Assembly (NCBI RefSeq): GCF_024380015.1
Contig: NZ_CP101508.1
Coordinates: 496,001-560,000 of the forward strand
Direction: 5' to 3'
Length of the DNA stretch: 64,000 nt
Origin: Photobacterium atrarenae
GTDB taxonomy: Bacteria > Pseudomonadota > Gammaproteobacteria > Enterobacterales > Vibrionaceae
Part shown: positions 1 to 11,049 of the stretch, in pieces
How the letters are laid out: each line of letters starts with the position of its first letter
Position numbering within the stretch: the stretch's first letter is position 1
Translations under genes and position numbers: made by a program
The notes under the pieces: model-generated
Database searches by the model: none
Seen by the model: only the letters and a program-made list of their open reading frames with translations
Told to the model about the DNA's origin: nothing

Positions 1-90
1 TTCACCTCAACACCTCGCGATGGCCATCCGCTGTTTGAAGGCTTTGTGAAGGCGGCGGGCGAGAACCTGCGCGGTGAGCTGAATAAGTAA
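1..90 (+). CDS. pyrG: CTP synthase, C-terminal end (partial)
   Basis: The first 29 codons in frame 1 read through to TAA at 88-90 and contain GHPLFEGFVKAA, the conserved tail of the glutamine amidotransferase domain of CTP synthase. That enzyme makes CTP from UTP, ATP and glutamine in the cytoplasm. The rest of the gene lies outside the window. The pyrG-eno order, with eno 80 bp downstream, is standard in gammaproteobacteria and supports the call. No terminator is visible between the two, so some co-transcription is likely. Confidence 0.88.
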   Translation, partial: FTSTPRDGHPLFEGFVKAAGENLRGELNK

Positions 91-143
91 GGATTACGGA
101 TAGCTGTAACCATAAGCGTTGCAGCTATTTTTTTAGCTTTTAA

Positions 144-1472
<1,329 letters not shown>

Positions 1473-1517
1473 TCCACGCTGGACCGCTCGGGTGAGTTCA
1501 AATCATCCGCACCGAGA

Positions 1518-1546
1518 AAACCGCCTGACTCAGGCGGTTTTTTTTC
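1518..1546 (+). terminator. Intrinsic terminator after eno
   Basis: A GC-rich stem (AACCGCCTGA paired with TCAGGCGGTT) is followed at once by a run of eight or more T. It lies 45 bp past the eno stop and is a textbook rho-independent terminator. Confidence 0.93.
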
Positions 1547-1676
1547 GCCTGAAGCCTGTGTCTCTGTACTGAAATGCTTGCTGCTCAGAAGGTTATCTTG
1601 CGGGTCATCAGCCCTTTTTATGATCAGTTTGCCTTGAACTGGCCCTAGTCACACCCAGCGCTTTATGGGATTATTA

Positions 1677-1697
1677 GGGCTATTTTCTAAATAGCCC
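1677..1697. other. Perfect 9-bp inverted repeat upstream of ftsB
   Basis: The intergenic stretch 1547-1768 contains GGGCTATTT, a TCT loop, then AAATAGCCC, a perfect hairpin without a T-run. It lies about 70 bp before the ftsB start and could be an operator or a leader hairpin. Apart from this and presumed promoter sequence I see nothing else in the gap. Confidence 0.4.
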
Positions 1698-1768
1698 CAC
1701 GGGGTGATCGCCAAGATCATGCTGAGGGAGCAAAAGTGCCGTACACGGATTGAAAGAATGGGAGCCGT

Positions 1769-2041
1769 ATGCGTTTGTTCACGGTCGCGCTACTGATGGT
1801 GCTGGCATGGTTACAGTACGATTTCTGGTTGGGTAAAAACGGCATGAGTGACTACCTGACTGCAACGGAAAATGTTGCCTTGCAGCAGCAGGCCAATGCC
1901 GAGCTTGCCCAGCGCAACCATCAGATGTATGCCGAAATCCATGATCTGCATCGCGGTCAGGAGGCAGTCGAAGAGCGGGCCCGAAACGGCCTGGGGATGA
2001 TCAAGCCGGGCGAGACATTCTTTCGTATCGTCGGTGAGTAA
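1769..2041 (+). CDS. ftsB: Cell division protein FtsB
   Basis: This 90-residue bitopic membrane protein of the divisome forms the FtsQLB complex, which activates septal peptidoglycan synthesis by FtsWI. The N-terminal segment (about residues 3-20, RLFTVALLMVLAWLQYDFWL) is a transmembrane helix. It is followed by a Gln/Ala/Glu-rich coiled coil (about 30-70) and the conserved ERARNGLGMIKPGE motif. A GGGAG ribosome site precedes the ATG. Length and the position directly before ispD-ispF match the usual gammaproteobacterial arrangement. Confidence 0.95.
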   Translation: MRLFTVALLMVLAWLQYDFWLGKNGMSDYLTATENVALQQQANAELAQRNHQMYAEIHDLHRGQEAVEERARNGLGMIKPGETFFRIVGE

Positions 2042-2116
2042 CTGTGCGGTCGTTGCCAGCTCCGGCGGCGTACCAGTACGTGTAGATGTAATCAGCGAAA
2101 AGCAGTACCTGAATTC

Positions 2117-2815
2117 ATGACCGAAACCATCACAGCTGTGGTGCCGGCAGCCGGGATTGGCAGCCGCATGGCAGCGGACCGACCCAAACAGTACCTGCCT
2201 GTTGCAGGCAAAACGATTTTAGAACATACCGTCGCGCGGCTGCTGAGCCATTCGGCCATCAGCCGGGTGGTGATAGCCATTAGCCCGACGGACCCTTATT
2301 TCCAGGCGTTGCCGCTGGCCGATGATCCGCGGATCACTGTGGTTAACGGGGGCGCTGAGCGAGCCGATTCGGTATTTGCCGGACTGGCAGCAATTGATGA
2401 TGCGCAGAGCTGGGTGCTGGTTCATGATGCGGCCCGGCCGTGTGTACGTCTGGCGGATCTGGACAAATTGATCACGGCCGCATTGCACAGTGACAGCGGC
2501 GCCATTCTCGCCGCGCCGGTGCGCGATACCATGAAAAGGGGCAATGGCTGTCAGGGCATTGCTGAAACCGTGTGCCGGAACGATCTCTGGCATGCGCTGA
2601 CACCGCAGATGTTTCGGGTCCAGCAGTTGCGCGATTCACTCAAGCATGCGCTGGCACAAGGTGCGGTGATCACTGATGAGGCCTCGGCGCTGGAGTTTTG
2701 TGGTTTGCAACCCCGGCTGGTTCCGGGACGGGCGGATAACCTCAAAGTTACCCAGCCCGAAGATCTGGCACTGGCCGAATTTTATATACAACAATTGATG
2801 AAGGATGAGCCATGA
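2117..2815 (+). CDS. ispD: 2-C-methyl-D-erythritol 4-phosphate cytidylyltransferase
   Basis: This enzyme couples CTP to methylerythritol phosphate in the non-mevalonate (MEP) isoprenoid pathway. The 232-residue cytoplasmic protein begins with the nucleotidyltransferase P-loop-like motif PAAGIGSRM (about residues 10-18), followed by KQYLPV. It also has [10 protein letters not shown] near residue 100 and TDEASALE near the C-terminus. The start is preceded by only a weak ribosome site. The stop overlaps the ispF start by 4 bp (ATGA), which implies translational coupling with the enzyme two steps later in the same pathway. Confidence 0.96.
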   Translation: MTETITAVVPAAGIGSRMAADRPKQYLPVAGKTILEHTVARLLSHSAISRVVIAISPTDPYFQALPLADDPRITVVNGGAERADSVFAGLAAIDDAQSWVLVHDAARPCVRLADLDKLITAALHSDSGAILAAPVRDTMKRGNGCQGIAETVCRNDLWHALTPQMFRVQQLRDSLKHALAQGAVITDEASALEFCGLQPRLVPGRADNLKVTQPEDLALAEFYIQQLMKDEP

Positions 2816-3291
2816 TTCGCATTGGACACGGTTTTGACGTGCATAAGTTTGGTGGTGAAGGACCGGTCATTATTGGTGGGGTGGCGATTCCGTACGAGCA
2901 GGGGCTGATCGCCCATTCCGACGGCGATGTGGCGCTGCATGCGGTGTGTGATGCGCTGCTGGGGGCGATTGGCGCCGGGGATATCGGCCGTCACTTCCCT
3001 GATACCGATGCTGAGTGGGCCGGTGCGGACAGCCGTTTTTTGCTGCGTGATGTCTATAGTAAAGTGAAAGCCAAAGGCTACCGTCTGGGGAACCTGGATG
3101 TGACCATTATTGCCCAGGCGCCGAAAATGGCGCCGTATATTGAGGCGATGTGCCAGGCGATTGCGGCCGATCTGGAAACTGACCTGGGTAACATCAATGT
3201 CAAAGCGACTACTTCCGAGCGATTGGGGTTTACCGGCCGCAAGGAAGGGATCGCCTGTGAAGCTGTCGTTCTGCTTCAGCAACAATCATGA
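2812..3291 (+). CDS. ispF: 2-C-methyl-D-erythritol 2,4-cyclodiphosphate synthase
   Basis: IspF cyclises CDP-methylerythritol phosphate and releases CMP in the MEP pathway; the family works as a zinc-dependent homotrimer. The 159-residue protein has the metal-binding DVH (residues 8-10, in GHGFDVHKF), [10 protein letters not shown] near residue 42, and the C-terminal [15 protein letters not shown] signature. Its length equals that of E. coli IspF. The start overlaps ispD, and the truD pseudouridine synthase gene follows after about 70 bp, the usual order. Confidence 0.97.
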   Translation: MIRIGHGFDVHKFGGEGPVIIGGVAIPYEQGLIAHSDGDVALHAVCDALLGAIGAGDIGRHFPDTDAEWAGADSRFLLRDVYSKVKAKGYRLGNLDVTIIAQAPKMAPYIEAMCQAIAADLETDLGNINVKATTSERLGFTGRKEGIACEAVVLLQQQS

Positions 3292-3364
3292 GAATCAGTG
3301 TAGCCGGCCCTGACGGTCAGCTGCTTTGCGGCAGTGTGTGACTGCCTCCATATGGTATTTTTAT

Positions 3365-4429
3365 ATGTCTAATCTAATGGACAGCTTTTGCTGGTTGTAT
3401 GGTCAGCCGAGTTGCCAGGGACGCATGAAGGTTCAGCCTGAACATTTCGTGGTCAAAGAAATTCTGGGTTTTGCGTTTGCCGGTGCCGGTGAGCATTTGA
3501 TGGTGAAGATCCGCAAAACCGGTGAAAACACTAAGTATGTGGTCAATGAGCTGGCCAAAGCATGCGGGGTGAAATCCCGCGATGTCAGTTGGGCCGGGCT
3601 GAAAGATCGCCATGCTGTGACCGAGCAGTGGCTCAGTGTGCATTTGCCGGGCAAGCCGGATCCGGATCTGTCCGAGTTCGAGGCGACTCACCCGGGGGTA
3701 GAAATCCTCGAAACCGCACGTCACGATAAAAAGCTTCGCCCGGGCGATCTGCAAGGCAACTGGTTTGAGCTGCGCCTGACCGAGCTGGATCAGCCGCAGG
3801 ACGTGGTCGCCCGCCTGGAAAAAATTGCAGCCCAGGGGGTGCCGAACTATTTTGGTGAGCAGCGCTTCGGCCATCACGGCAACAATGTGGTGAAGGCCCG
3901 GAGCTGGGGCAATGATGAATTTCGCGTTCGTGACAAGAGCAAGCGCAGCTTCTATCTGTCTGCGGCTCGCTCCTGGTTGTTTAACCAGGTGCTTTCTGCA
4001 CGGATTGAACAGGGTAATGTCCACACGGTGCTGGCCGGGGATTACCTGCAGGGGCCAACTGCTGAGCAGGATGTGGTGATTGACACCGTGACGGCTGATA
4101 TTCAGGCCCGGGTTGAACGGGGCGAGCTGGCGATCACCGCGCCGATGATGGGGGATAATGCCCTGCCGACTTCGGCAGAAGCTGAGGCGCTGGAAATGGC
4201 GGTGGTCGAGCAGGAGCCGTTGCTGCTCAAGCTGATTCGCGACAACCGTATGCGCCATGAGCGACGCCCGCTGTTGCTGCAACCGCAGCAAATGGTATGG
4301 CAGCAACATGATGAAACCGTGACCGTGTCTTTTGTCCTGCCGGCAGGCTGTTTTGCGACTGCGGTGGTGAGAGAATTAATGATTGAGCGTGAGCTAGAGG
4401 ATGGCAGACATGCGAATTTTGATCAGTAA
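3365..4429 (+). CDS. truD: tRNA pseudouridine(13) synthase TruD
   Basis: TruD isomerises U13 of tRNA-Glu to pseudouridine. The protein of 354 residues carries the catalytic motif [12 protein letters not shown] with the likely nucleophile Asp81, then [12 protein letters not shown] and [15 protein letters not shown], all diagnostic of the family. The open frame extends upstream to 3326. I chose the ATG at 3365 because the protein then starts at the same place relative to WLYGQP as family members; the ribosome site is weak either way. The 3' end overlaps surE by about 20 bp, implying coupled translation. Confidence 0.93.
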   Translation: MSNLMDSFCWLYGQPSCQGRMKVQPEHFVVKEILGFAFAGAGEHLMVKIRKTGENTKYVVNELAKACGVKSRDVSWAGLKDRHAVTEQWLSVHLPGKPDPDLSEFEATHPGVEILETARHDKKLRPGDLQGNWFELRLTELDQPQDVVARLEKIAAQGVPNYFGEQRFGHHGNNVVKARSWGNDEFRVRDKSKRSFYLSAARSWLFNQVLSARIEQGNVHTVLAGDYLQGPTAEQDVVIDTVTADIQARVERGELAITAPMMGDNALPTSAEAEALEMAVVEQEPLLLKLIRDNRMRHERRPLLLQPQQMVWQQHDETVTVSFVLPAGCFATAVVRELMIERELEDGRHANFDQ

Positions 4430-5159
4430 TGATGATGGCATTTTTGCCGAAGGGATCAATACGCTGGCCACAGCGTTGGAGGCGTTTGGTGAAGTCACGG
4501 TGGTGGCGCCGGATCGCAATCGCTCCGGAGCTTCCAATTCACTGACCCTGGAAACGCCGTTGCGGATTCGGGAAGAAGGCACGCGCCGGGTGTCCGTGGA
4601 AGGGACACCGACCGATTGTGTTCACTTTGCGCTGAACGAGTGGCTCGACTATCGCCCGGACCTGGTGGTCGCCGGGATCAACCACGGTGCCAATTTAGGC
4701 GATGATGTGCTTTATTCCGGCACGGTTGCGGCAGCGACGGAAGGGCATTTCCTCGGGGTGCCGGCAATCGCGGTCTCGCTGGTTGGCTCGCGTTACTTTG
4801 CGACGGCAGCCCACGTGGTGAAAGATATTGTCGCTAAACTGGCGGAGCAGCCGCTGCCGGCCAATAAGATCCTCAATGTCAATGTTCCGGATGTGCCGCT
4901 GTCTCAGCTGAACGGATGGCAGGTGACACGCCTGGGTGCGCGCCACCGGGCTGAGAAAATGGTCAAAGAGACCGACCCCCGCGGGAAGGCGATATACTGG
5001 CTGGGTCCTCCTGGGGCGTGTCAGGATGCCGGGCCGGGGACTGATTTTTATGCGATTGAACATCAGCAAGTTTCGATTACGCCGTTGCAGGTTGATCTTA
5101 CAGCGCATGATGCGCTGGAAGGGATGCAGCAATGGCTGGCACAAGGGGAGACCAAATAA
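4410..5159 (+). CDS. surE: 5'/3'-nucleotidase SurE
   Basis: SurE is a divalent-metal-dependent nucleotidase that dephosphorylates nucleoside monophosphates and is linked to stationary-phase survival. The protein starts [10 protein letters not shown] with the metal-binding Asp8-Asp9. It also has [20 protein letters not shown] and [22 protein letters not shown] placed the start at 4410, where the family normally begins; an in-frame ATG at 4401 would add three residues. The gene overlaps truD and sits 2 bp before pcm. The surE-pcm-nlpD-rpoS cluster is conserved and stress-associated. Confidence 0.94.
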   Translation: MRILISNDDGIFAEGINTLATALEAFGEVTVVAPDRNRSGASNSLTLETPLRIREEGTRRVSVEGTPTDCVHFALNEWLDYRPDLVVAGINHGANLGDDVLYSGTVAAATEGHFLGVPAIAVSLVGSRYFATAAHVVKDIVAKLAEQPLPANKILNVNVPDVPLSQLNGWQVTRLGARHRAEKMVKETDPRGKAIYWLGPPGACQDAGPGTDFYAIEHQQVSITPLQVDLTAHDALEGMQQWLAQGETK

Positions 5160-5161
5160 GG

Positions 5162-5791
5162 ATGCGCTATGTGGAAGAGCGGCATAGTTTGCTGACATTT
5201 TTGCATCAACAGGGGATCCGCGACGAGCGGGTCCTGCAGGCGATGGACGCGGTGCCTCGCGAGCGGTTCATTGATGAAGCGCTATCGCATAAAGCGTATG
5301 AAAATAATGCCTTGCCCATTGGCAATGGCCAGACGATCTCGCAACCTTATATCGTGGCTAAAATGACCGAGCTGCTTGCGCTGACCCCAAGCGCCCGGGT
5401 CCTGGAAGTCGGCACCGGCTCCGGCTACCAGACTGCCGTGCTGGCACATCTGGTGGATCATGTTTATTCCGTGGAGCGGATTAAAGCCCTGCAATGGCAA
5501 GCCAAGCGCCGCTTTAAGCAGCTGGATTTGCATAATATCTCAACCAAGCACAGTGACGGCTGGCTGGGGTGGCAGAGCAAAGGCCCGTTTGATGCCATTA
5601 TCGTGACCGCAGCAGCCGAGCAGATCCCGGTTGAGCTCCTGGCCCAGCTGGCTGATGGTGGTCGACTGATTATTCCGGTGGGTGATGCATCTCAGGTGTT
5701 GAAACAGATCGTGCGTCAGGGCGATCAATATCGCTATCACGATGTCGAAGCGGTTCGTTTTGTGCCGTTGATTGCCGGAGAGTTGGCATAA
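5162..5791 (+). CDS. pcm: Protein-L-isoaspartate O-methyltransferase
   Basis: Pcm repairs aged proteins by methylating isoaspartyl residues with S-adenosylmethionine. The 209-residue protein, about the E. coli length, contains [22 protein letters not shown] and the SAM-binding motif [15 protein letters not shown]. The open frame could begin at 5132 inside surE. I chose the ATG at 5162 because it gives the family length and lies just after the surE stop, with GGGGAG upstream. It is part of the surE-pcm-nlpD-rpoS operon. Confidence 0.94.
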   Translation: MRYVEERHSLLTFLHQQGIRDERVLQAMDAVPRERFIDEALSHKAYENNALPIGNGQTISQPYIVAKMTELLALTPSARVLEVGTGSGYQTAVLAHLVDHVYSVERIKALQWQAKRRFKQLDLHNISTKHSDGWLGWQSKGPFDAIIVTAAAEQIPVELLAQLADGGRLIIPVGDASQVLKQIVRQGDQYRYHDVEAVRFVPLIAGELA

Positions 5792-5797
5792 CGGGCG

Positions 5798-6739
5798 ATG
5801 AAAATGGCGGTGAGTACTTTGTCCTGGCGAAAAACAACGGTCGCGGCAGCAATGTTGCTGCTGTCGGCTTGTAGCAGTCACTCCCCGGCGCCGGTTGCCA
5901 GCGTCGGCAAAGACTATACAAGCCTGGAGCGCGGTAGCTTTCGTGGCAGTTATTACACCGTGAAAAAGGGTGATACCCTGTACTTTATCTCCTATATTAC
6001 CGGCAGGGATGTCAAAGAGATCATCGCCAATAACCAACTCTCTCCCCCTTACACTATCTACCCGGGGCAATCCCTGGAGCTGTGGAAGCCCAAATACGTT
6101 GCCCCGTCTTACGGCAAGCCCGCCCCGGTCCCGGCTGTCAAAATCCCAGAAAAAACAGTCAGCAAAACTCCGGCACCAGCGGCGAAGCCTACGCCCAAGC
6201 CCGCCCCCCAGCCGAAGCCGGTTCCACCTGTGGCAAAAAACAAGCCAAAACCTGCACAGTCAGAGCAAAAATCCAGCAATAAAGATGTTGATCAGGCTCG
6301 CACAAAAGAGTACTCTCAAAATTCCAAAAGTAACAAAGTTGTTACAAAAAAGGAGCCGGTCAGTAACAAGGTGGCCAAGTGGTCATGGCCGACACGGGGA
6401 CGTGTGATTGGAAAATTCTCCAGTTCTGAAAACGGCAATAAGGGAATTGACATTGCCGGTCAGCGGGGACAGGCCATCAAAGCCTCGGCTGCAGGGGTCG
6501 TGGTCTATGCAGGCAATGCCTTGCGTGGCTACGGTAACCTGGTGATCATCAAGCACAACGATGACTATCTCAGTGCTTATGCTCACAATGACAGGATACT
6601 GGTCCGGGAACAACAGACGGTCAAAGCCGGTCAGAAAATTGCTGCCATGGGTAGCTCTGGTACCAGCAGTGTCCGTTTGCACTTTGAGATCCGTTACAAA
6701 GGTAAGTCCGTGAATCCGTTACGGTACCTACCCAAGTAG
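5798..6739 (+). CDS. nlpD: Lipoprotein NlpD, LysM/LytM-domain activator of cell-wall amidase
   Basis: NlpD is an outer-membrane lipoprotein that activates the septal amidase AmiC. The 313-residue protein has a signal peptide with lipobox LLSAC (Cys about 25). A LysM peptidoglycan-binding domain follows (about 52-95, YYTVKKGDTLYFISYITG), then a Pro/Lys/Ala-rich linker (about 105-185) and a C-terminal M23/LytM domain (about 195-313). The LytM metal site is degenerate: the usual histidine before the aspartate is replaced in NKGIDIAG, and HxH is reduced to LHFE. This matches non-catalytic activators such as E. coli NlpD. In that species the nlpD gene carries the main rpoS promoter. Confidence 0.94.
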   Translation: MKMAVSTLSWRKTTVAAAMLLLSACSSHSPAPVASVGKDYTSLERGSFRGSYYTVKKGDTLYFISYITGRDVKEIIANNQLSPPYTIYPGQSLELWKPKYVAPSYGKPAPVPAVKIPEKTVSKTPAPAAKPTPKPAPQPKPVPPVAKNKPKPAQSEQKSSNKDVDQARTKEYSQNSKSNKVVTKKEPVSNKVAKWSWPTRGRVIGKFSSSENGNKGIDIAGQRGQAIKASAAGVVVYAGNALRGYGNLVIIKHNDDYLSAYAHNDRILVREQQTVKAGQKIAAMGSSGTSSVRLHFEIRYKGKSVNPLRYLPK

Positions 6740-6795
6740 ACAATATGGCACAGTAATCTTGTGATGTTTTGCTAACTCGCCATCTGGGAGGCGCT

Positions 6796-7788
6796 ATGAG
6801 TAGAAGCAATACTGCTACCGATGTCGACAATTTCGACTTTGAAGACGATATGGAACTGGACGCGGAAGCTATCGAGACTAAGGCAGCCGCTGAAGTAGAC
6901 ACTACTGATGATGTCGATATGTCGCAATACGGCGCAACACAGAAGGCGTTGGATGCGACGCAGCTTTACCTGGGGGAAATCGGCTTTTCTCCGCTGCTGA
7001 CTGCGGAAGAAGAAGTTTTGTATGCTCGTCGTGCACTCCGGGGAGATGAGGTTGCCCGCAAGCGGATGATCGAAAGTAACCTGCGCCTGGTGGTGAAAAT
7101 CTCCCGGCGGTACAGCAATCGTGGCCTGGCCTTGCTGGACTTGGTCGAGGAAGGTAATCTGGGCCTGATCCGTGCGGTTGAGAAATTCGATCCCGAACGC
7201 GGTTTCCGTTTCTCAACTTATGCAACCTGGTGGATCCGACAAACGATCGAGCGGGCGATCATGAACCAGACCCGGACGATCCGACTGCCGATTCATGTGG
7301 TTAAAGAACTCAATGTGTACCTGCGGACGGCCCGTGAGCTGGCGCAAAAACTGGATCATGAGCCGACTGCGGAAGATATTGCCCTGAAACTGGATAAGTC
7401 CGTTGACGATGTGAACCGAATGCTGCGCCTGAATGAGCGGGTCGGCTCGGTGGACAATCCGATTGGCGGCGATTCGGAGAAAGCGCTGCTGGATATCATC
7501 CCGGATGAGAAAAGCGGCGGACCGGAAACCTCGACTCAGGATGACGATATCAAGACGTCGATTGTAACCTGGCTGCAGGAACTGAACCCGAAACAGCGTG
7601 AAGTGCTGGCCCGTCGGTTTGGTCTGCTCGGTTATGAAGCGTCCACGCTGGAAGATGTTGGCCGTGAAATTGGTCTGACCCGGGAGCGGGTCCGTCAGAT
7701 CCAGGTTGAAGGATTGCGCCGCCTGCGTGACATGTTGACTCACCAGGGACTGAATATTGAATCGCTGTTTAATCAGGAGCAGTTGTAA
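6796..7788 (+). CDS. rpoS: RNA polymerase sigma factor RpoS (sigma-38)
   Basis: RpoS is the general stress and stationary-phase sigma factor. The 330-residue protein has the E. coli length. Regions 1.2-2.4 (about 55-165) include [35 protein letters not shown] (positions 7138-7242), followed by region 3 and a region 4 helix-turn-helix at [20 protein letters not shown]. The frame is open from 6769, but the ATG at 6796 follows GGGAGGCGCT and gives the family start MSRSN. It lies downstream of nlpD, as in all relatives. A 160-bp repeat begins on the base after its stop codon. Confidence 0.97.
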   Translation: MSRSNTATDVDNFDFEDDMELDAEAIETKAAAEVDTTDDVDMSQYGATQKALDATQLYLGEIGFSPLLTAEEEVLYARRALRGDEVARKRMIESNLRLVVKISRRYSNRGLALLDLVEEGNLGLIRAVEKFDPERGFRFSTYATWWIRQTIERAIMNQTRTIRLPIHVVKELNVYLRTARELAQKLDHEPTAEDIALKLDKSVDDVNRMLRLNERVGSVDNPIGGDSEKALLDIIPDEKSGGPETSTQDDDIKTSIVTWLQELNPKQREVLARRFGLLGYEASTLEDVGREIGLTRERVRQIQVEGLRRLRDMLTHQGLNIESLFNQEQL

Positions 7789-7948
7789 TACCAATCGCAG
7801 TAAATAAGGGGTCATCCTAGCTTGTTAAAATGCTCGATAACTGCGTTAGAATTTTTGATTGTAGAATAACTACTTATCTAAAAATTCTGTCTTGTTCTCA
7901 AACATTTTTCCGGCGCTATTTCTGATCACTGACTTACTTTGATTGGTA
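7789..7948. repeat. 160-bp palindrome-ended intergenic repeat, copy 1 (MITE-like)
   Basis: The element starts TACCAATCGCAGTAA and ends TTACTTTGATTGGTA, imperfect terminal inverted repeats of 15 bp. Inside is a second inverted repeat (AGAATTTTT ... AAAAATTCT). An equally long copy lies at 38017-38176, differing at about 7 of 160 positions by eye. It has no coding capacity, is intergenic and begins on the base after the rpoS stop. These are the traits of a miniature inverted-repeat element, though no transposase is present here. Confidence 0.8.
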
Positions 7949-7974
7949 TAAGTCGAGACTCATAGAGGACAAAC

Positions 7975-8010
7975 AAAAAGGGTTGATGCGCTGGCATCAA
8001 CCCTTTTTTG
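7975..8010. terminator. Bidirectional terminator between rpoS and mutS
   Basis: AAAAAGGGTTGATG and CATCAACCCTTTTTT form a long stem with a 6-nt loop and have A and T runs on opposite sides. It can therefore end transcripts from rpoS (+) and from mutS (-), which converge here. Confidence 0.9.
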
Positions 8011-8027
8011 ATCGCTGGTGCTTGGTA

Positions 8028-10601
8028 TTACAGAAGGGCTTTGAGGCGGTAGAGCTCATCCAGCGCCTGGCGTGGGGTCAGCTCATCCGGGTTGACGCCG
8101 GCCAGTGCTTCTTCCACTTCGCTCGGCTCCGGTAGCAGGGTGAGCTGCTGCTCTGTTTGTGGCTGTGATACTGGTGCGTCAATCGCCTGCTGGTGGCCAC
8201 TGGCTTCCAGCTGCAGCAACTTGGTTTTTGCCCGCTTGATCACCGATTTCGGCACCCCGGCCAGGCTGGCGACAGCCAGGCCGTAGGATTTACTGGCTGC
8301 GCCTTCCTGGACGGCGTGCATAAAGGCAATTTCATCGCCATGTTCGACCGCATCCAGGTGAACGTTCGCCAGGCCATCGATGAGGGATGGCAGCTCGGTG
8401 AGTTCGAAATAGTGGGTCGCAAACAGGGTCATGGCTGCGATTTTCTCCGCCAGCCACTCGGCGCTGGCCCAGGCCAGGGACAGGCCGTCGTAAGTGCTGG
8501 TGCCGCGGCCGATTTCATCCATCAGCACCAGGCTGTTCGGGGTGGCATTGTGGAGAATATTGGCGGTTTCGGTCATCTCGACCATAAAGGTCGAGCGGCC
8601 GGAGGCCAGATCGTCTGACGCGCCTATCCGGGTGAAGATCCGATCCAGCGGACCGATGCTGACCGCTTCAGCCGGGACAAATGAGCCGACATGAGCCATC
8701 AGGGCAATGAGGGCCGTCTGGCGCATGTAGGTCGATTTACCCCCCATGTTCGGACCTGTGATGATCAGCATCCGGCGATCCCGGTGCAATGAGATCGGGT
8801 TGGCGATAAACGGTTCGCTCAACACCTGCTCCACGACTGGATGACGTCCGGCGGTGATTTCAATGCCAGGCGCTTCGGTGAGCTGCGGGCGGCAGTAGTT
8901 CAGGGTGTCCGCCCGTTCGGCCAGGTTGGCCAGCACATCCAGCTCCGACAGAGCGTTGGCGGCATTTTGCAATTGCTCCAGGTGCGGTAGCAGTTGATCA
9001 AACAGCTCTTCCCACAGTTTTTTCTCCAGCGCCAGTGCTTTGGACTTGGAGTTCAGTACCTTATCTTCGTGCTCTTTGAGCTCTGGAATGATATAGCGCT
9101 CGGCATTTTTCAGGGTCTGGCGGCGAATATAATGGCTCGGCACCTGGTGGCTCTGGCTGCGACTGACCTGAATATAGAATCCGTGGACCTGATTGAAGCC
9201 GACTTTGAGACTGTCGAGATCGTGACGCTCCCGCTCGCTGGCTTCCAGCTCCTCAAGGAACTTGGTGGCACCGTCAGCCAGATCGCGCCATTCGTCTAAT
9301 TCGGCATGGTATCCCGGTGCCAGCACGCCGCCGTCACGGATCACCACCGGCGGATTCTCGATAATGGCACGCTCGAGCAGTTCACAGAGTTCATCCATCG
9401 GTGCGGCCAGTTGGGCCAGCTCGACAATCCGGGGCTGATTGCTTCCCGCCAGCACGTCAGCCAGCTCCGGCAAGTGCTGTAGTGCCGTGCGCATGCGGGC
9501 CAGATCGCGCGGGCGGGCCGAGCGCAGGGCCAGGCGGGCGAGGATCCGCTCCAGATCGCCCATATGACGCAGGACGCCGGCGACATCGGTAAACAGCCCG
9601 GTGTCTTTGAAGGCGCTGATCGCATCCAAGCGGGCGTTGAGCTGCTTTTGATTGCGGATCGGCTGATGCAGCCAGCGCTTGAGCAGCCGGCTGCCCATTG
9701 GCGTGGCGGTCTGATCCAGCACCGCGGCCAGGGTATTGTCAAAGCCACCGGCCAGATTCTGGGTCAGCTCCAGGTTACGCCGGGTCGCCGCGTCCAGGAT
9801 CACCGCATGATCTTTGGTGTCCTGGGTAATGGCGCGAATGTGCGGCAGGGCGGTACGCTGGGTATCCTTGACATATTGAAGCAGGCAGCCGGCTGCACAC
9901 AGACCGCGTTCAGCATGCTCGACGCCAAAGCCGACCAGATCGCGGGTACCGAACTGCATGGTTAATTGCTGGCGGGCGGTGTCTAAATCGAACTCCCACA
10001 CCGGTCGGCGACGAGCGCCTTTGCAGGCCTGAAGCAGGCCGGGCAGGGCAAAGTCTTCCGGATACAGCAATTCAGCCGGGCTGGTGCGCTGCAGTTCAGC
10101 CTGCATGGCTTCTTCGGTTTCCGGCTCGGTCAGCATAAAGCGACCGGAGGTAATATCCAGCGTAGCATAGCCAAAACCTTGGCTGTTTTGGAAAATCGCG
10201 GCGATCAGATTGTCGCGCCGCTCGTTGAGCAGCGCTTCATCACTGACAGTTCCCGGGGTGACGATCCGTACGACCTGGCGCTCAACCGGCCCTTTGCTAG
10301 TGGCCGGATCGCCAATTTGCTCACAAATTGCCACTGACACGCCTTGCTGCACCAATTTGGCCAGGTAGCCTTCGACGGCATGGTAAGGCACCCCAGCCAT
10401 CGGGATCGGCTGGCCGTTAGAGGCGCCGCGTTTGGTGAGGGAGATATCCAGTAGCTGGGAGGCCTGTTTGGCATCGTCGTAAAACAGCTCGTAGAAATCC
10501 CCCATCCGGTAAAACAGCAGCACGTCCGGATTTTCGGCCTTAATCCTCAGGTATTGCTGCATCATAGGGGTGTGTTTGGTTTGATTATCTTTGGTTGTCA
10601 T
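8028..10601 (-). CDS. mutS: DNA mismatch repair protein MutS
   Basis: MutS recognises mismatched bases and starts methyl-directed repair with MutL and MutH. The 857-residue protein has the usual length. The N-terminal mismatch-binding motif GDFYELF includes the intercalating Phe and Glu (about residues 35-40). The ATPase Walker [14 protein letters not shown] (about 615), signature/Walker [17 protein letters not shown] and the ATHYFEL box all follow in order. It is convergent with rpoS, the standard gammaproteobacterial neighbour. The last bases form a C-terminal helix-turn-helix tail, [18 protein letters not shown]. Confidence 0.98.
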   Translation of the reverse strand: MTTKDNQTKHTPMMQQYLRIKAENPDVLLFYRMGDFYELFYDDAKQASQLLDISLTKRGASNGQPIPMAGVPYHAVEGYLAKLVQQGVSVAICEQIGDPATSKGPVERQVVRIVTPGTVSDEALLNERRDNLIAAIFQNSQGFGYATLDITSGRFMLTEPETEEAMQAELQRTSPAELLYPEDFALPGLLQACKGARRRPVWEFDLDTARQQLTMQFGTRDLVGFGVEHAERGLCAAGCLLQYVKDTQRTALPHIRAITQDTKDHAVILDAATRRNLELTQNLAGGFDNTLAAVLDQTATPMGSRLLKRWLHQPIRNQKQLNARLDAISAFKDTGLFTDVAGVLRHMGDLERILARLALRSARPRDLARMRTALQHLPELADVLAGSNQPRIVELAQLAAPMDELCELLERAIIENPPVVIRDGGVLAPGYHAELDEWRDLADGATKFLEELEASERERHDLDSLKVGFNQVHGFYIQVSRSQSHQVPSHYIRRQTLKNAERYIIPELKEHEDKVLNSKSKALALEKKLWEELFDQLLPHLEQLQNAANALSELDVLANLAERADTLNYCRPQLTEAPGIEITAGRHPVVEQVLSEPFIANPISLHRDRRMLIITGPNMGGKSTYMRQTALIALMAHVGSFVPAEAVSIGPLDRIFTRIGASDDLASGRSTFMVEMTETANILHNATPNSLVLMDEIGRGTSTYDGLSLAWASAEWLAEKIAAMTLFATHYFELTELPSLIDGLANVHLDAVEHGDEIAFMHAVQEGAASKSYGLAVASLAGVPKSVIKRAKTKLLQLEASGHQQAIDAPVSQPQTEQQLTLLPEPSEVEEALAGVNPDELTPRQALDELYRLKALL

Positions 10602-11049
10602 GGCGTTATGATTCCTATGATGCTGGTTCCTGATGTTGTCGGGTGTGGGGGGAGATCCCCGTTCATCGTTTGCTTGTTCATACTGCTCGTGGTGTGGAAT
10701 TTTCGCGTTTTCATCCCGCAGGATGCGGGTTGCTTGAGCCGTTCAAAACGAGTGTGTGAGTTGCTTGCGGCCAGGCCACAGACAGCCCTGAAGGATACCA
10801 AATCGCAGTCTGAAAGAGCAATGAGGAAACGTAGGCTTGTAAGCTGCCGGCAGATCTTCGAGGTGAGTCCCATGACTCGATGCGCTTTTGCAAAGAAGAT
10901 TGAACTACGGGGGCGAGGTGGCATAATGATTTTCTCATGAGCAACTATTTGCATTTGCGGCATTATGACAGGCAGATCACGGTTGAAAAGCGCAGTGACC
11001 AGAGGTGGCCTGAAGGTTCGCGGTGCTTTCAGAACACAGGATAAAGCGG
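10602..11049. other. Gene-free divergent region between mutS and an unknown lipoprotein
   Basis: About 450 bp separate the divergent starts. Open frames here on both strands are short, lack ribosome sites and have low-complexity or basic translations typical of non-coding DNA. I assume it holds the mutS promoter (minus strand) and the promoter of the lipoprotein gene at 11050. I see no convincing terminator or RNA gene. Confidence 0.5.
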
